Assembly: GCA_001465935.1 (NCBI GenBank)
Contig: LNKV01000038.1
Coordinates: 318,176-382,175, forward strand
Direction of reading: 5' to 3'
Source: Clarireedia homoeocarpa
Lineage: Eukaryota > Ascomycota > Leotiomycetes > Helotiales > Rutstroemiaceae
DNA length: 64,000 nt
Notes under the pieces: model-generated
What the model was told of the DNA's origin: nothing
The model's input: only the letters and a program-made list of their open reading frames with translations
Database searches by the model: none
Part shown: positions 24,466 through 35,959 of the stretch, in pieces
Layout of the letters: each line of letters opens with the position of its first letter
How positions within the stretch are numbered: position 1 is the stretch's first letter
Made by a program: the position numbers and the translations under genes

Positions 24466-24955
24466 GTTAGTGAGGGAATTGGGGGGGTTGATGTTATTTT
24501 TCGCGGAGGTTTGATCATGCATACATACATACATACATACATACATACGATGTCTATCTACACACGCTTGCTTAATAGATTGATGGATTAATTGCGTGAT
24601 CTCACCCACATCTCATCTCGTCTCGTCTCACGCCCAACCAAACATAAGATATCAGCAGTCATTCCGCGCATGGATTGCTTAGTATAATTTTAATCTACCT
24701 ATCTGACGCCATGATTCGCCTCGCCCCGGCTCGCCCCCTATCGTATCGTATCGTATCATTTATACTCATAAAAAACATACCATTTAGTGTCATCGCATTT
24801 GTTTCTGCTTCCTGCGCCGCGCTATGCATTTGTGTACTTTCTTTCTTTCTTTCTTTCTTTCTCTGCAAATCTCATTCTTTCATCCTCTCCGCACCTCCCC
24901 TCCTCTCACCACTCCTTCCCAGCAATCTTAAATCCCCTTCTCTCCATCATACCCC
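24466..24955. other. Convergent 3' region between nrde2 and csn1
   Basis: Trailer region holding an (ATAC)7 run at 24521..24548, TCTCGTCTCG and CGTATCGTAT short repeats near 24615 and 24745, and a TTTC tract near 24838..24862. Open frames here are shadows of these repeats. Confidence 0.6.
24521..24548. repeat. (ATAC)7 microsatellite
   Basis: Seven perfect copies of ATAC just after the nrde2 stop codon. Confidence 0.95.
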
Positions 24956-26596
24956 TCACGACCTATCCCCACCAAACAGATCCCCCACCGCCACACCCCC
25001 TCCCATCATACCCATCGGCATGCTACCCATTCTTCTATCCGAGCCTCTCACACCTTTAACCTCTAGATCCGTCGCAACAATATTCATATGCAGAAGTCTC
25101 TGTCTTGCTTCTTTCTCAAACTGCCTGGCTGTCTTTAGAGCTTCTTGTTGGAGCGTTGCTCTAGTGTCTTTAGGTGGAGAGACGAGGAGCTATTTTTAAA
25201 AGATATTAGTAGATTGCCTTAAAGTTGTGACGAGAAAGAAAGGGGTGTGTGATTCACCTTATCAACAGCATCAATCCTAGCATCCAACTCGCCCCTCTCG
25301 ATCATCCTCACGAGCTCCTTCTCAATAGTCTTTCCCGCTGGCGCGAATTGCTGATTTAAGCTATCGATCGTTACGCATGAGAACGGAATGAAGTACTGCA
25401 TAATACTCTTTGAGCGAATGCGATAGTAGAGTTCGTCAACATGCTTTGAGAGGTGAATATCTAGCAGATAATCGGCCTTGTAAGATTCAAGAATATTCAA
25501 ACATGCAGAGTATCTGCTGTTAACGAAGAAAGAGATGGCTCGACGAATATGTGGCTCTAGCTCGAGATAAGTGCGGAAATTGGAGTTTTCAAGTACGAGT
25601 TTTTGCATCTCGCTTCGTTCCATGGATGCGAGTGCGCAGAGTCCTCCGTAGACTGCGAGATCATTCGGGGTGAGGATTGTGTTGCAACTATTACCCATAC
25701 CTGAAGGGGCGCCTAGGAACGTGACGGCTGCAGTCGCATATTCTCCATCAAACAATTGAGCAAGTCCTTCTGCAGCTGCGAGATAAGGTAGAATAGCCTT
25801 GTCTTCTTCCGTACCGACGTTGGTGCCTCGGATCTTTTGGACATTGGATGTTACAGCGATATAGTTCTTTTGTTCGATGCCAACTTCGATGAGGTGTTTA
25901 CTGACGTCAATGATGTGTTTCGGAATACTGATATCCTGTCTCATGCGACTGTATGCTTCAAAGGCTTTGTTAAGCTCGCCGATTGCCTGATAGTGTTTGC
26001 CTAGGTCTTCATTTCCCATCTGCGAATTGGTTAGCCAATCTCCCCGGCACTTCCCAGCTCCACTATGAGGATATAACATACCCGAATGCTCTCCTTAATG
26101 AGGTTGTTTTTATATCCCTTCAACTGCGCCTCTAACCTTTGTGTCTCTGCAACATTCGCCTTCTGTGTAGTTTCAACCCACTGATTATCCCTCTCAGCCT
26201 CTGGCTCATCCGGTGCCGCTGCCTTTAAAGTCGATTGAGCTTCCAAATAAAACTTAGTGTCCTTTCCCGCCTTGGCTTCATGAACTGCCATCTTCAATGC
26301 GTCGACTCCAAGGAACGTCGATGTGCTTCCGATAAGGAGTAACCTCTCCAATCTGGTTCTGCCTGGTGTTTCAAAACTATCAGCTGCGAAGCTCTGCACA
26401 CTAATATGAAAGCTACCCATTAACACCTACCATTGTAATTCTGTATGTAGGACTCCAAATCGAACTTCGGTGGATCTGCAGGCACTGATTAATAGCTATC
26501 CAGAACATATCCTAACCACGACAACTTGCCCGTTACAACCAAAGATTTCTTGCGACCCGTAGTAGGAGAGCTTGGCGGTTCACGAGGTGCAGACAT
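24956..26596 (-). CDS. csn1: COP9 signalosome subunit 1 (PCI domain)
   Basis: Five exons on the complement: 26530..26596, 26431..26475, 26082..26362, 25258..26019 and 24956..25189; 462 residues. Motifs fit CSN1/GPS1: PPKFDLESYIQNYNGRTRLE, then IGELNKAFEAYSRMRQ (helical repeats), then FRTYLELEPHIRRAISFF and a C-terminal PCI domain ending IERGELDARIDAVDK. After the last intron the tail is Met/Gly-rich (MGSMPMGMMGGG). The COP9 signalosome removes NEDD8 from cullins and so controls SCF-type ubiquitin ligases; in fungi it affects light responses, the clock and development. Intron 1 (26476..26529) has a GC donor (GG|GCAAGT); no GT donor nearby has the right phase. Two in-phase acceptors nine bases apart would add or drop three residues (VPA). 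The Rpn7 proteasome subunit is the nearest relative, but the motifs fit CSN1. Confidence 0.93.
26476..26529 (-). other. GC-AG intron in csn1
   Basis: The donor GG|GCAAGT matches the usual GC-donor form and the acceptor is CTGCAG, 54 bases in all. Joining it gives SLVVT-DPPKFDLESY with unbroken family sequence. GT positions nearby give the wrong phase. Confidence 0.75.
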
Positions 26597-27238
26597 CCTA
26601 AGGACTTGGAAAACTTGAACGCATATAGGTGCGCAGATATTGGTGGTGCAGAAATAGTACGCGGTCGAGTTTTGAATGTACTCGCGATAATACGTACCTA
26701 TCACGAACGTTCGAGGGGTATTCCAATCACTCCAGAGCTAATCATAAGCTAGAAGTATTTCTAGTCCATTTTCGGTCTAGCGGCGGTCGCTTCTGGGCTG
26801 TTAATTTTGGTGGGGTATTTTGGACGGTGGGGGAAGTCGGCGCTCGATATCAAGCCTCATAATGACTTTTACTTTACCTCGAAGTATTCCAGCTAAAAGT
26901 AAATATCAGCGATATATGTCGAAAACACTCAAACTACAGTATCAAAGCGCACAAAAAATTCGATATGCACAATCTTCATTCCCATTTACCCCGCCCCAAT
27001 CTATATCCAGCCGTAACGTAAAGCATGCAAAATCATGCCCAAAACCCATCCATACATCCCACAGTTTATCATCATGAAAACTCCTCATGCCAACGATGTA
27101 CCAAAATTCGTACCATAGGTATATATACATACATCATTTACACATCAAAAACGAAATACTACTTTGTATTAGAAAAAAATCCATGGTGGTTATCTAATAT
27201 GCTTCCTGATAAGATTTTCATCTCAAGAAGGGTATCAT
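26597..27238. other. Intergenic region: csn1 promoter and regulator 3' end
   Basis: Upstream region of csn1 and trailer of the second Zn2Cys6 gene, both on the minus strand. It is AT-rich, with no supported gene. Confidence 0.55.
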
Positions 27239-30200
27239 TTACTGCCTGAATCTCTGATCCATTGACATATTCCAATCTTCTCTGTCGTTTGAGAACATGC
27301 CCGTCATGTCACTATTCGGCGATAATCCGTGCGGGAAAACCATTTCCTGGGGATGAAAACTTGACATCATGTTGGCGCCTACTTGCGGCGAGGGGATGTT
27401 GTAGTTTCCTTGGCCTTGTATCAAGTATGGTGGTAAAGGGCCAAAGAGCTGACCTTCGAGGTCATCGTACATTCCAGAACCGTTTGCCACGTACATGTTT
27501 TGGGGCCTAGGGTTGCTTGGCGTGCTGTCTTGAGCCCCCTGTTTCTGTGCATCAAACTCTATCATGGCTTGATTGGGGTATGCGAAAGGGTCTGTAGATG
27601 GGAACATCATGGCACTTAGGTAAGGTATGCTGTTATTGACATCAAACTGATTTGGCACGCCGAATTGGTGACCTTGATGTAAGCTACCTGGTGTCCCAAC
27701 TTCTGGTGTGGCTCTAGAAGAGAGCTCAGTAGGTGAGACGATATCTTGGAAGCTTTGGCGCAAGTTTGGATTCGATGATGTGTTAATCTGAAAACGATTG
27801 TCGGGGTGGTTCATCGTAAATACGCTAGTCTGAAGAGGCGTCGTTGGCAAGACCGGAAATGTGGTGGCTCTAGCTACTTGACTTACATGGCTTGATTGAG
27901 GCCGAGCCAAGTCAGGCGTGCTTTGATTGCCGGAAGGGTTGGTAGCTGGAGCAGATCGCTTCTTCTTGGAAGGTGCTGAAGCTGGGCGAGTTTTCAAACA
28001 AGAGGGAAGTTGCTCGAAAAGACCCTATTTACTGTTAGGCTGAAAGAGACGAGATTAGCAAGATTAGTACTTACTTTCAGAGTCATTGAGCACCTATCCG
28101 CAGCCATACTTCTTTGCGCAAGACCATCTAAGGCAACCTTTCCATCTTTGGCATCGGCCAAAATTTCAGATGTTCCATTCTTGTCTGGGTTCTCAAGAAC
28201 GTAGTATACCAATGAGATGATAGAGAAGAATGTTGTGTACATAGAAAACCAATAGGCTCCCACTAAAAGTCCTCTTCGTTTCATCTCCGTGGTGATGTGG
28301 ATGATGTTACGAGATACACTGACACATGCAGCAGCACATGCATAGGAGCGCTCATCAATGGGTTTTCCAGCACAGGATTTCTCAGAGACATAGTGAAGGA
28401 AAGGTCGGTAAAGCATCATCTGTACATGTGCATACGCCAATCGCAGCAGCTGTTGGATACTGCAGGTCTTGGTTAGCCTCGGCTTTGCTCTACTTCTGTG
28501 ATAGGGTCCAATATCTATCACAAAACTATCTGTTCAAGCTTTAATCAAAACAGGAAGTAACTTACCGGAGTAGTTCAGGTGAGCCTTCTCCCCCTGGACG
28601 GAGATCCATCGGTAGCTTATCTAACCAATCTGCCAAGTCTCGTTCGATGTCTCGAATTTTAGCATGACTGATCGTGTAGGAAGCCGGACTATTTCCTGAG
28701 ACAGATTCTTCTAACCCTTTTATTGGATAAATGTGCTTGATGACCTTCGCGAGAATCCACATAAGACGTGTATGAGCATTGGAAGCTACATACATTGACA
28801 ACTTCCCGGGAGGCATGGGTAGAACTGCATCCTTCGTAATGTACTCATCATCTATCTCACTCGGAAGCTCTTGGTCGATGTCATCGGGGCTTAGCATCAT
28901 GGGAAATCCTAGCATTGCCGAGACATAAGTATCCATCTTCCGTACAATCCAGAAGACTCGTTTTCTGGTTTCCCTCTCGATAGGGTTGAAGGTTCCGCTA
29001 AGACTGCGATGTAATCCCATGCGCAAAGCAGATCTCAAAGCAATGCCAATATATGAGTAGCACGTACTTAAGTTAGCTGAAGCCTGCAAAAACATAATCA
29101 TGAATAGGACAGCTTGCAGGGATGTGATATCACGACAATCTGTCACATCCAGCATTTGTCGGGCAGCCTTGAAGTACTTAAACCTAACAAATCCGGTCAG
29201 CTATCGACACTTGGAATAGCATCACAACTATGCAACATTGGAGATCATCATCCAAAGCAAGCTGAGAGCGTGTTCTTAATAGGGAGACACTGGGTAATTT
29301 ACTTACCCTTGCTCCATATGACCCTTGTACCTTTTCCCATCTGGGTCGGCAGAGGTATAGTTATTAGAAGAATCAGACGCAAACAAACAACCCAACGCTA
29401 ATGTCATGTAAAGGAGTGGCAGAAACCTGTTCTCTTCGTCTCCAAAACCCTCCGGGGGTAATTCGTATATTCTATCAAGCATTCGGTAGAAAGTAGGTTG
29501 ATGTACAAAGCGCAGGAGACAGCAGGCGCATTGTAAACAATCGTTGCTAAGACTCCTGGCCACTTCTTTTTGGGGTAGATCTATTGTGTTGGGAAGACCT
29601 GAGTCGAAAGGAGAGTCTGCGGTTGACCTTGGCGAATCAAACATGCCAGGCAAGGCTGGCTGAGGTGACCGGAAAAGTACAGGACCAGGTCCAAGAAGAT
29701 TACCAAATTGTTCGCGCATGCGCTGAACGAAGACAGTCCCCGAAGATCCACCATGAAAATCCCAATTCCCACGCTCGTCCAAGTCGAGTTGCCCTGTAGA
29801 CTCTATCATCGATCGCAATTGTGCATCCTGTCCAGAGGGTTGCGTTTGCGGCGTCGCGATAGACATTGGGCTAGTAGTAGTAGACGGCGTGATGGGCGCA
29901 TCTTTAAAAAGAGCAGCCTGACGTTGCTGTTGTAGCGCAGCAGCATCTATGCTTGGGTCGTTCAAGTCAACGTTGGGTAGAAAGGTTCGAAGAAGGCTTT
30001 CTGCTCGTTGCAGACGAGTTTCCAGAGCTTCGATATACTGTGGTGCGGGGTTTCTTCTTCGGTTTGAAGGTTGATCATATGTACAATCTACGAAGAATCT
30101 TGCCGTCAATAATATAGTTCATATGCGAAATTACGGGTTAACACTATACCATAACTGTATACTGTACAATGGGTACAAGGCTGTTTGCCGTCGCACTTGA

Positions 30201-30468
30201 TCTTCTTCCTCCTACATTCATCGCAAGCGCGTGTCACTCTCCTTCTCTTCTGCAAGGGCGCAGGCCGTGGTTGCGACGCCGAGGCATTCCATTCTTGTGT
30301 GTCAGGGTCCGGGGAGGAGTGACGGGGACTTGCTGGTGCGTCTTGACTTTGAGTTTGAGATTGACTCTGATTTTGGGTTGGATCCTGGACTTGATCTTGG
30401 TCTTGGTCTTGACTTGGGTCTTGACTTTGGGACGATTGTTGCTGATCGAACGAGGACGTGCCAGACAT
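27239..30468 (-). CDS. Zn2Cys6 transcription factor, possibly COL-26/BglR-like
   Basis: Five exons on the complement: 30150..30468, 29307..30087, 28566..29183, 28075..28459 and 27239..28024; 962 residues. A Gln/Ser/Asp-rich N-terminus ([11 protein letters not shown]) leads to a Zn2Cys6 cluster, Cys82, 85, 92, 98, 101 and 108, split by intron 1. After a short linker and coiled coil ([20 protein letters not shown]) comes the fungal transcription factor middle homology region, with [12 protein letters not shown] and [18 protein letters not shown], then [24 protein letters not shown] and a Gln/Asn/Pro-rich tail. From memory this resembles the sugar-sensing regulators COL-26/BglR/ART1; I could not check that. 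For intron 3 I chose the acceptor at 28460 (CTAAC branch, CTGCAG), which gives [13 protein letters not shown]; a second in-phase acceptor would add 22 residues. I chose the MSGTSS start over an ATG 26 codons upstream. Confidence 0.85.
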
Positions 30469-32490
30469 CTTCGGTATAATATAATTACAAAATTGTATGG
30501 AAAGAGATTGCTCGCATCTCTGGGATTGGGTTCTGGAGAAAAACAACGGATCAATTGCGATTCGTATTCTGGGTTCGTATTCTGGTGGTTTTATGGATTG
30601 GGAGGGTGGAGTTCAAGCATTATTCCCTACCAGATAGGACGCAGTTACTTGGGCGTTCCCCTCTTATTCTTCTTTTTCGTATTGACGTTGACGCCCTCGG
30701 ATTTAACGCCGGGTGTGTGCTTGCTTGACTTAAGAATTACCTAAAAAAGTTTGAGACTAGCTCTTTGGGGAATATGCAATGACCGAAAAAAGGAAAACCC
30801 AATATATTTTTTCTCGTTTCTTTTCCAGGGAATTTGGTTTGGAGAGTGATGAGGAAAGGGAATGAGATGTGAAGAACGAAGGATAATCAAAAGACAGACC
30901 CAAGACGACAGAAATAGAAATCGAACAATTATTAATGAATTGACCCAACATGGACTGAATTTTTTTCGCACTCGACCCCGTCCCCATTGCGCCCACCTAG
31001 GCAATAAATAGCAGTCAATAATCCGCTGGAATAATTGGGTCCTTCCACCGCTCAAGGTTGTTGAAGGGAAATCAATATGTAATCCAGTCCAGATGCCTCG
31101 TTCCTCCAACCCGGCAGGCCAACCGCCGTCTGCTTTGAGTTGCAGATGCAGATACAGATACAAGTCGGAAAGAAGGAATGGAACGCTGCCCTGCCTTCTG
31201 CCCCTTCGTGCCCCTTCGTGCTCGCTCGTCTTGCGCTTCTCCAGATCTGACAGGCTGGAGAAGGGCTGTCGAAGTCTTGTGCATTTGAAATAAGAAATAG
31301 ATCGGCAGCGATGTCGCATGAAAGAGGAAATGGTTCAATGTGAGGACTGTGGGCTTGTGGATCGTCCTCTTCTAGAAAACTAATGCCAAGCCACTTACGA
31401 CCAGTCGATAAGGGTCGGGCTGCAAGTGAGAGGCAAGTTCAAGGTAAGTTATGTCAGCAAAGGGCGATATCTCCGCTCCGCACGGAATAGGCATAACAAC
31501 AACTTGCTGCCTTGGGGGAGAGAAAGAAAAATTCGACGCCAGAGGTCAGTGGGAGAATAATGAAATAGTATAAGGCGGCTCCCTTGCTTTCATGAGACCC
31601 GTGCAGCGTGGGAGTGAGCGGGAAACCCGAAAGGGCTCACCGCGCCCATCGATCGCGCAATACTCCAAGAAACCTTGGGATCCTAACTTGTGTCTTGTTT
31701 GCCTCAAGGTTGTCTGTCTTTCGCCAGGACTCAGGACTCACTATGTCGAAGAGGGTATCGGGGAGGGTATCGAAGGAGGCTACTGTACTCGAGCTGCAGT
31801 CTTTAGTTCCCGGTTTGGAGGGCTGAGAGTTACATTAGTCGGTACTTGGCAAGGCGCTGGTGGTTCTGACTAGGAAAGTATTTCCGTACTTTGTAGATAA
31901 CCGGGACTTGTGATGTCTCGACTCTCGAGTGGTGGATGAGATGGAAAAGGAGCTTCTTGGAAATTTGCTAGAGATGCTAGCCGAGTGCAAAAACGACTTA
32001 GCAGTATGTGGCCCCTGGGTCTTGGTTTCTTCTTGGCCCTTGGAAAAGTCGTTCAACTTTTCCGGTACCAAGACATGTTCTTCTGCCTGAAGTCTCCGCC
32101 GCCTACAGCAGCTTTTCTCTGTTTCTGTTTGCTTTCTCTCCATTCCGCTTGTCCTCTTCACAGACGATACTCGGATTCTCCCCGCGGCAGCACGAGATAG
32201 ATACTCCTTCCCCACTGTTATCAGAGTTCTGCGAATGGTACGGCAATAAGCCGATATTAAGATACAAGTACAGCCTCGACAGGCAGAGTAGGATCGTAGT
32301 TCCGTAGCCCATGCTTGCTGGAGTATGACTTGCATTGCTTTCCCATCCCGAAAGTCATGACGATTCGGCCACCCCGTTGCCGTTGCCGTGACTGTGACTG
32401 ACTGTTAATGTATGAGCATGGGCCCTTATCGGCGTATTCAGCCGATATCCAGAAGCTCTTGGAAACAATCAACGCCCAACAGTCGAGACT

Positions 32491-32590
32491 GCTATAATGC
32501 TATAATGCTATAATGCTATAATGCTATAATGCTATAATGCTATAATGCTACAATGCTACAATGCTACAATGCTACAATGCTACAATGCTA
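32491..32590. repeat. Octamer minisatellite (GCTATAAT)7(GCTACAAT)5
   Basis: Twelve and a half head-to-tail octamers. The first seven are GCTATAAT and the last five GCTACAAT, so one variant has been amplified as a block. Confidence 0.95.
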
Positions 32591-32845
32591 CCTTCAATTT
32601 ACCAATTTAGTCCAGCCAAAGATCGGAGCTGTCCCTCACTCTCGCTCTCACCCTCACTCTCACCCACTCACCCACTCACCACTCACCCGCTCACCACCTC
32701 ACCACCTCACCCACCCCCCACGGAGAATTCGCGCCACAATCTTTGCCAAGTGGTTCCACTGTCGACTAATACCCCCGAGTACCCCGATACGACCCTACCA
32801 ATCCAGTAGTTTCCCGCCGAAATGTCGGCCCTGGGATCACCAGAG

Positions 32846-32882
<37 letters not shown>

Positions 32883-32887
32883 GGTAT
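32846..32887. repeat. (GGGCAT)6 hexamer repeat plus one variant
   Basis: Six copies of GGGCAT followed by GGGTAT. Confidence 0.9.
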
Positions 32888-33668
32888 CAACCTTTACGAT
32901 GGAGGGGCTGCATAATTGCCCGGATTGGGAATTTATCCATCCATGGCTGACGTCGTCATACATACGCTTCTTTCATGATCTAAAATCTACCGCACCGTGA
33001 CTTCTCATTGGCTCCATCGGTCATGGAGAATAACCGTATGGCGATTACAAGAAGAGTCGCAAGACCTCTTCATATCTCAGTATTGAATTGATTGATGATT
33101 TGATGATTGATGATTAATAACTAATGACTAATAAATAAAATAATAAATAATTAATACTTACAGTACATACTTTCAGTCTCGCCTCGCTTCTTCTTCTGAC
33201 ACATCTCTATGACATTGTCAATCAATCACCATGTGTAATTCGTACCTAAGGTTAGCCGATGTTAGGGTGGGTAGTGGCTGACTTTTGCGCCACAATCTGA
33301 TCTTGCTTGCTTCATGAACCTAAGGCTCCAAGGCTCCAAGGCTCCAAGGCTCTTCCTCTTCTTATAGCTGTACGAAACTACTGGTAGAGAATTCAATCCA
33401 TTGGTAGTTGAATAATAGCTTGATACTTAATCTTCAAAAATTTTCATGCTCAGTGAAGCTTTTCTTCCAAAGCTTCTAAATCCTTTACTGACCTTAGCAG
33501 CACTTTTCTTTTAAATTCTTTTCCATCGACCAATTTGTTGCATCCGAAGATCCAGATGGTACCTGCCTTTGTTTGCCCTGAAAACGTGCAAAGTATTCTC
33601 GACTCGATATATTCCGAAGGAAAAGGCTACAATCACCCAGTTGGTTGATTGATACAACAAGCGACAAA

Positions 33669-35302
33669 ATGGCTTCAATGAGACCAATCTTCTGTTGCAC
33701 CCACCCAAGAGCTTGTTCTACTGCATTCGAACGAGTAAGTACCAGCATGAAGTAGCACTGGATGGCCCTGTGGCCCGTGCTAATACCGTGATGTTATAGG
33801 TCTTTATGACTCGCGACGATATACTTTCATGTGTTCACGAGCCATTCGGAGATGCATTCTATTTTGGTCCAGAAAGACTTAGTCCAAGATATGAGAATGA
33901 TGAGGCCGCTCGTCAAGCGAGCGGTTTTGCGGGTAGCACATTCAAGACCATCTTCGAGAGAATTGAAAAAGAGGGCAAAGAGGTTAGATTTAGCTCTGCT
34001 TTTCTCTATTATTCCCCTATCTCAAGCGGATCTGCCTTGTTGCTGCCCCCATTGATGCTCTCGAAGTCGTGTTGTGAATGACCAGGACAAGTGTCTAGGC
34101 CCGCAAACCTATAGATGATACCTAGATTTTATTACTGATTTACCCCGCCTTGTCTTCCATTCCATATATCTCCCCCTATGCTACACGTCAAATTGACGAA
34201 ATATTACCAAATTTTCCTTAATTTCAACAGCTATCAAAGCCTAACCCGCCAAACGCCATTCACCACACCTATATCAATTCTGTAGACTAGCAACTCATAA
34301 AAAGCAGGGAAAACGTCTTTTCATAAAAGATATCACTCATTATCTTGTTCCACCCGAGGGACAACCTGCATCAATTTCTCCTTCCCTCGGAGGTAAGACT
34401 GTCAAGAAAGGCGTAGGAACAAACGGAGAAACCAACGGAGCAATATCAAATGGGGTGACCAACGGCGAAACCAACGGTCACAATACTAATGGTCACATTA
34501 CCAATGGCAAAAAAGCTCCCTATCCCTACGACACCGAAGCCGAACCTGGCAACCCAACAGTCGTCCCCGCCGAGATCCTCAAGCAATTCCACTTCACCTT
34601 CCTCATCCGCCACCCCCGCAGCAGCATCCCTTCATATTACCGCTGCACCATTCCACCTCTCGACTCTGTCACCGGGTTCTACAACTTCATGCCTGCTGAA
34701 GCCGGCTACGACGAGTTGCGCCGCGTTTTCGATTTCCTGCGCGAGCAGAAGCAGGTCGGTCCTGCGATCGCGGGAGAATACGATGGCCCATTGAAAGATG
34801 GAGAAGTCGCTATTACCGTTATTGACGCAGATGATCTTTTAGACGATCCTGAGGGCATCATCAAGGCATATTGCAAGGAGACGGGCATTGATTACCGTCC
34901 GGAGATGTTGGTTTGGGATACTGAGGAACATCATCGTAGGGCTCGGGAGGCGTTTGAGAAGTGGAGGGGTTTCCATGATGATGCTATTGAGAGTACGAGC
35001 TTGAAGCCGAGAAGTGCGGAACATGTAAGTTATCTATTTTTGACCTCTTCGTCCTTTCGTTGATGATCCCTTAATTAATGCCCCTCATCTCGAGTCTTGT
35101 TTCATATATATACGGAGGAAGGCGGAACATAAAGCTAATTCTAATTCTGAAGTCTAAGAAAAAGAAGGAGAAATCAGTAGAGCAGGAGGATCAGGAGTGG
35201 AGGGAGAAATACGGTGAGGAGGGTCAGAAAATCATTCGTGAGACGGTCAATGCGAATATTAAGGATTACGAGTATTTAAAGAGTTTTGCTCTCAAGGTCT
35301 AA
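33669..35302 (+). CDS. Sulfotransferase-like P-loop protein
   Basis: Four exons: 33669..33734, 33800..33982, 34308..35024 and 35153..35302; 371 residues. All three junctions are in phase 0; intron 2 is long for this window (325 bases). The N-terminus PIFCCTHPRACSTAFERVF is the nucleotide-binding start of a sulfotransferase-like family common in fungi, continued by LSCVHEPFGDAFYFGPER, FIKDITHYLVPP and FTFLIRHPRSSIPSYYRCT, the last being a PAPS 3'-phosphate-binding type segment. It ends EYLKSFALKV. The reaction is unknown; transfer of sulfate is possible but not shown by these motifs alone. A Thr-Asn-Gly-rich insert (residues about 120-152) interrupts the domain. The last acceptor has an alternative six bases on, also in frame. 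The gene converges on mL67/MHR1. Confidence 0.85.
34407..34511 (+). repeat. TNG-coding repeat inside the sulfotransferase-like gene
   Basis: The bases repeatedly read ACCAACGG or close variants, coding TNG, TNGE, NGV and NGH units. The repeat lies between two conserved blocks of the P-loop domain. Confidence 0.8.
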
Positions 35303-35653
35303 GGCGTAGCAAGGAGGTTGCAGGATAGGGATCGATTTGTGTAGGCGAGCGAGGAAGACAGGGATGATATGGAAATTATCTTTGAAAAATCGGAAATAGG
35401 GAAACAATTAGAATAAGTAGCAACGAAACTGAAGGAAGGAGGATCGATCTCTTTTTGATCATTGTGATTTTTGTTTATGTTTGTGCCGACGATTTGATGA
35501 TGTGCTGCTGGATGACTTTTTTTTCCTTTTCTTAATCATGTGTGTTTGTTATGCTGGGCTTTTGTTGATGAATTAATTGATGCTATTTGATTATTATGTC
35601 CAGACATACAGATATGCAATGTGAATGGCATGGTGACGCTGCATTGAGGTATT

Positions 35654-35684
<31 letters not shown>

Positions 35685-35959
35685 TGATTGATTGATTGAT
35701 TGATGTACAGGAATGGTATTGCTTTTAATTCTCGTTCGTCGAGTCTGATGGTACAGCTAGTATGATATAGATAGTATGTCTACTGCATCTTTCATAAACG
35801 TACATGCATACATACAGAATAGAATAGAATAGAATAGAATAGTAGAAAAGAGTTTTATTCATTTCCACACACTCTCTCTCTCTCGTCTATCCCTTCTCCC
35901 TTTTTTATTCCCTTTTCCTTTTCTCCACTGCGTCTCCCACACCGTTACCTTACCCTACC
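35303..35959. other. Convergent 3' region with microsatellites
   Basis: Trailers of the sulfotransferase-like gene and mL67. It includes a compound (GATA)n(GATT)n tract at about 35655..35704 and an AGAAT repeat at about 35816..35843. No gene is seen. Confidence 0.6.
35655..35704. repeat. Compound (GATA)n(GATT)n microsatellite
   Basis: A run of GATA units passes directly into GATT units, a typical stepwise-mutation pattern. Confidence 0.9.

Larger units (their letters stand above)
30469..33668. other. Long divergent intergenic region
   Basis: About 3.2 kb between two divergent starts, presumably holding long leaders and promoters of the Zn2Cys6 gene and the sulfotransferase-like gene. Open frames of up to 190 codons occur but are overlapping shadows without domains. 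It contains a pair of CCCCTTCGTG repeats near 31200, an octamer array at 32491, CTCACC-type repeats near 32640-32710, GGGCAT repeats at 32846 and a CAAGGCTC triplet repeat near 33330. No RNA gene is recognised. Confidence 0.5.
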
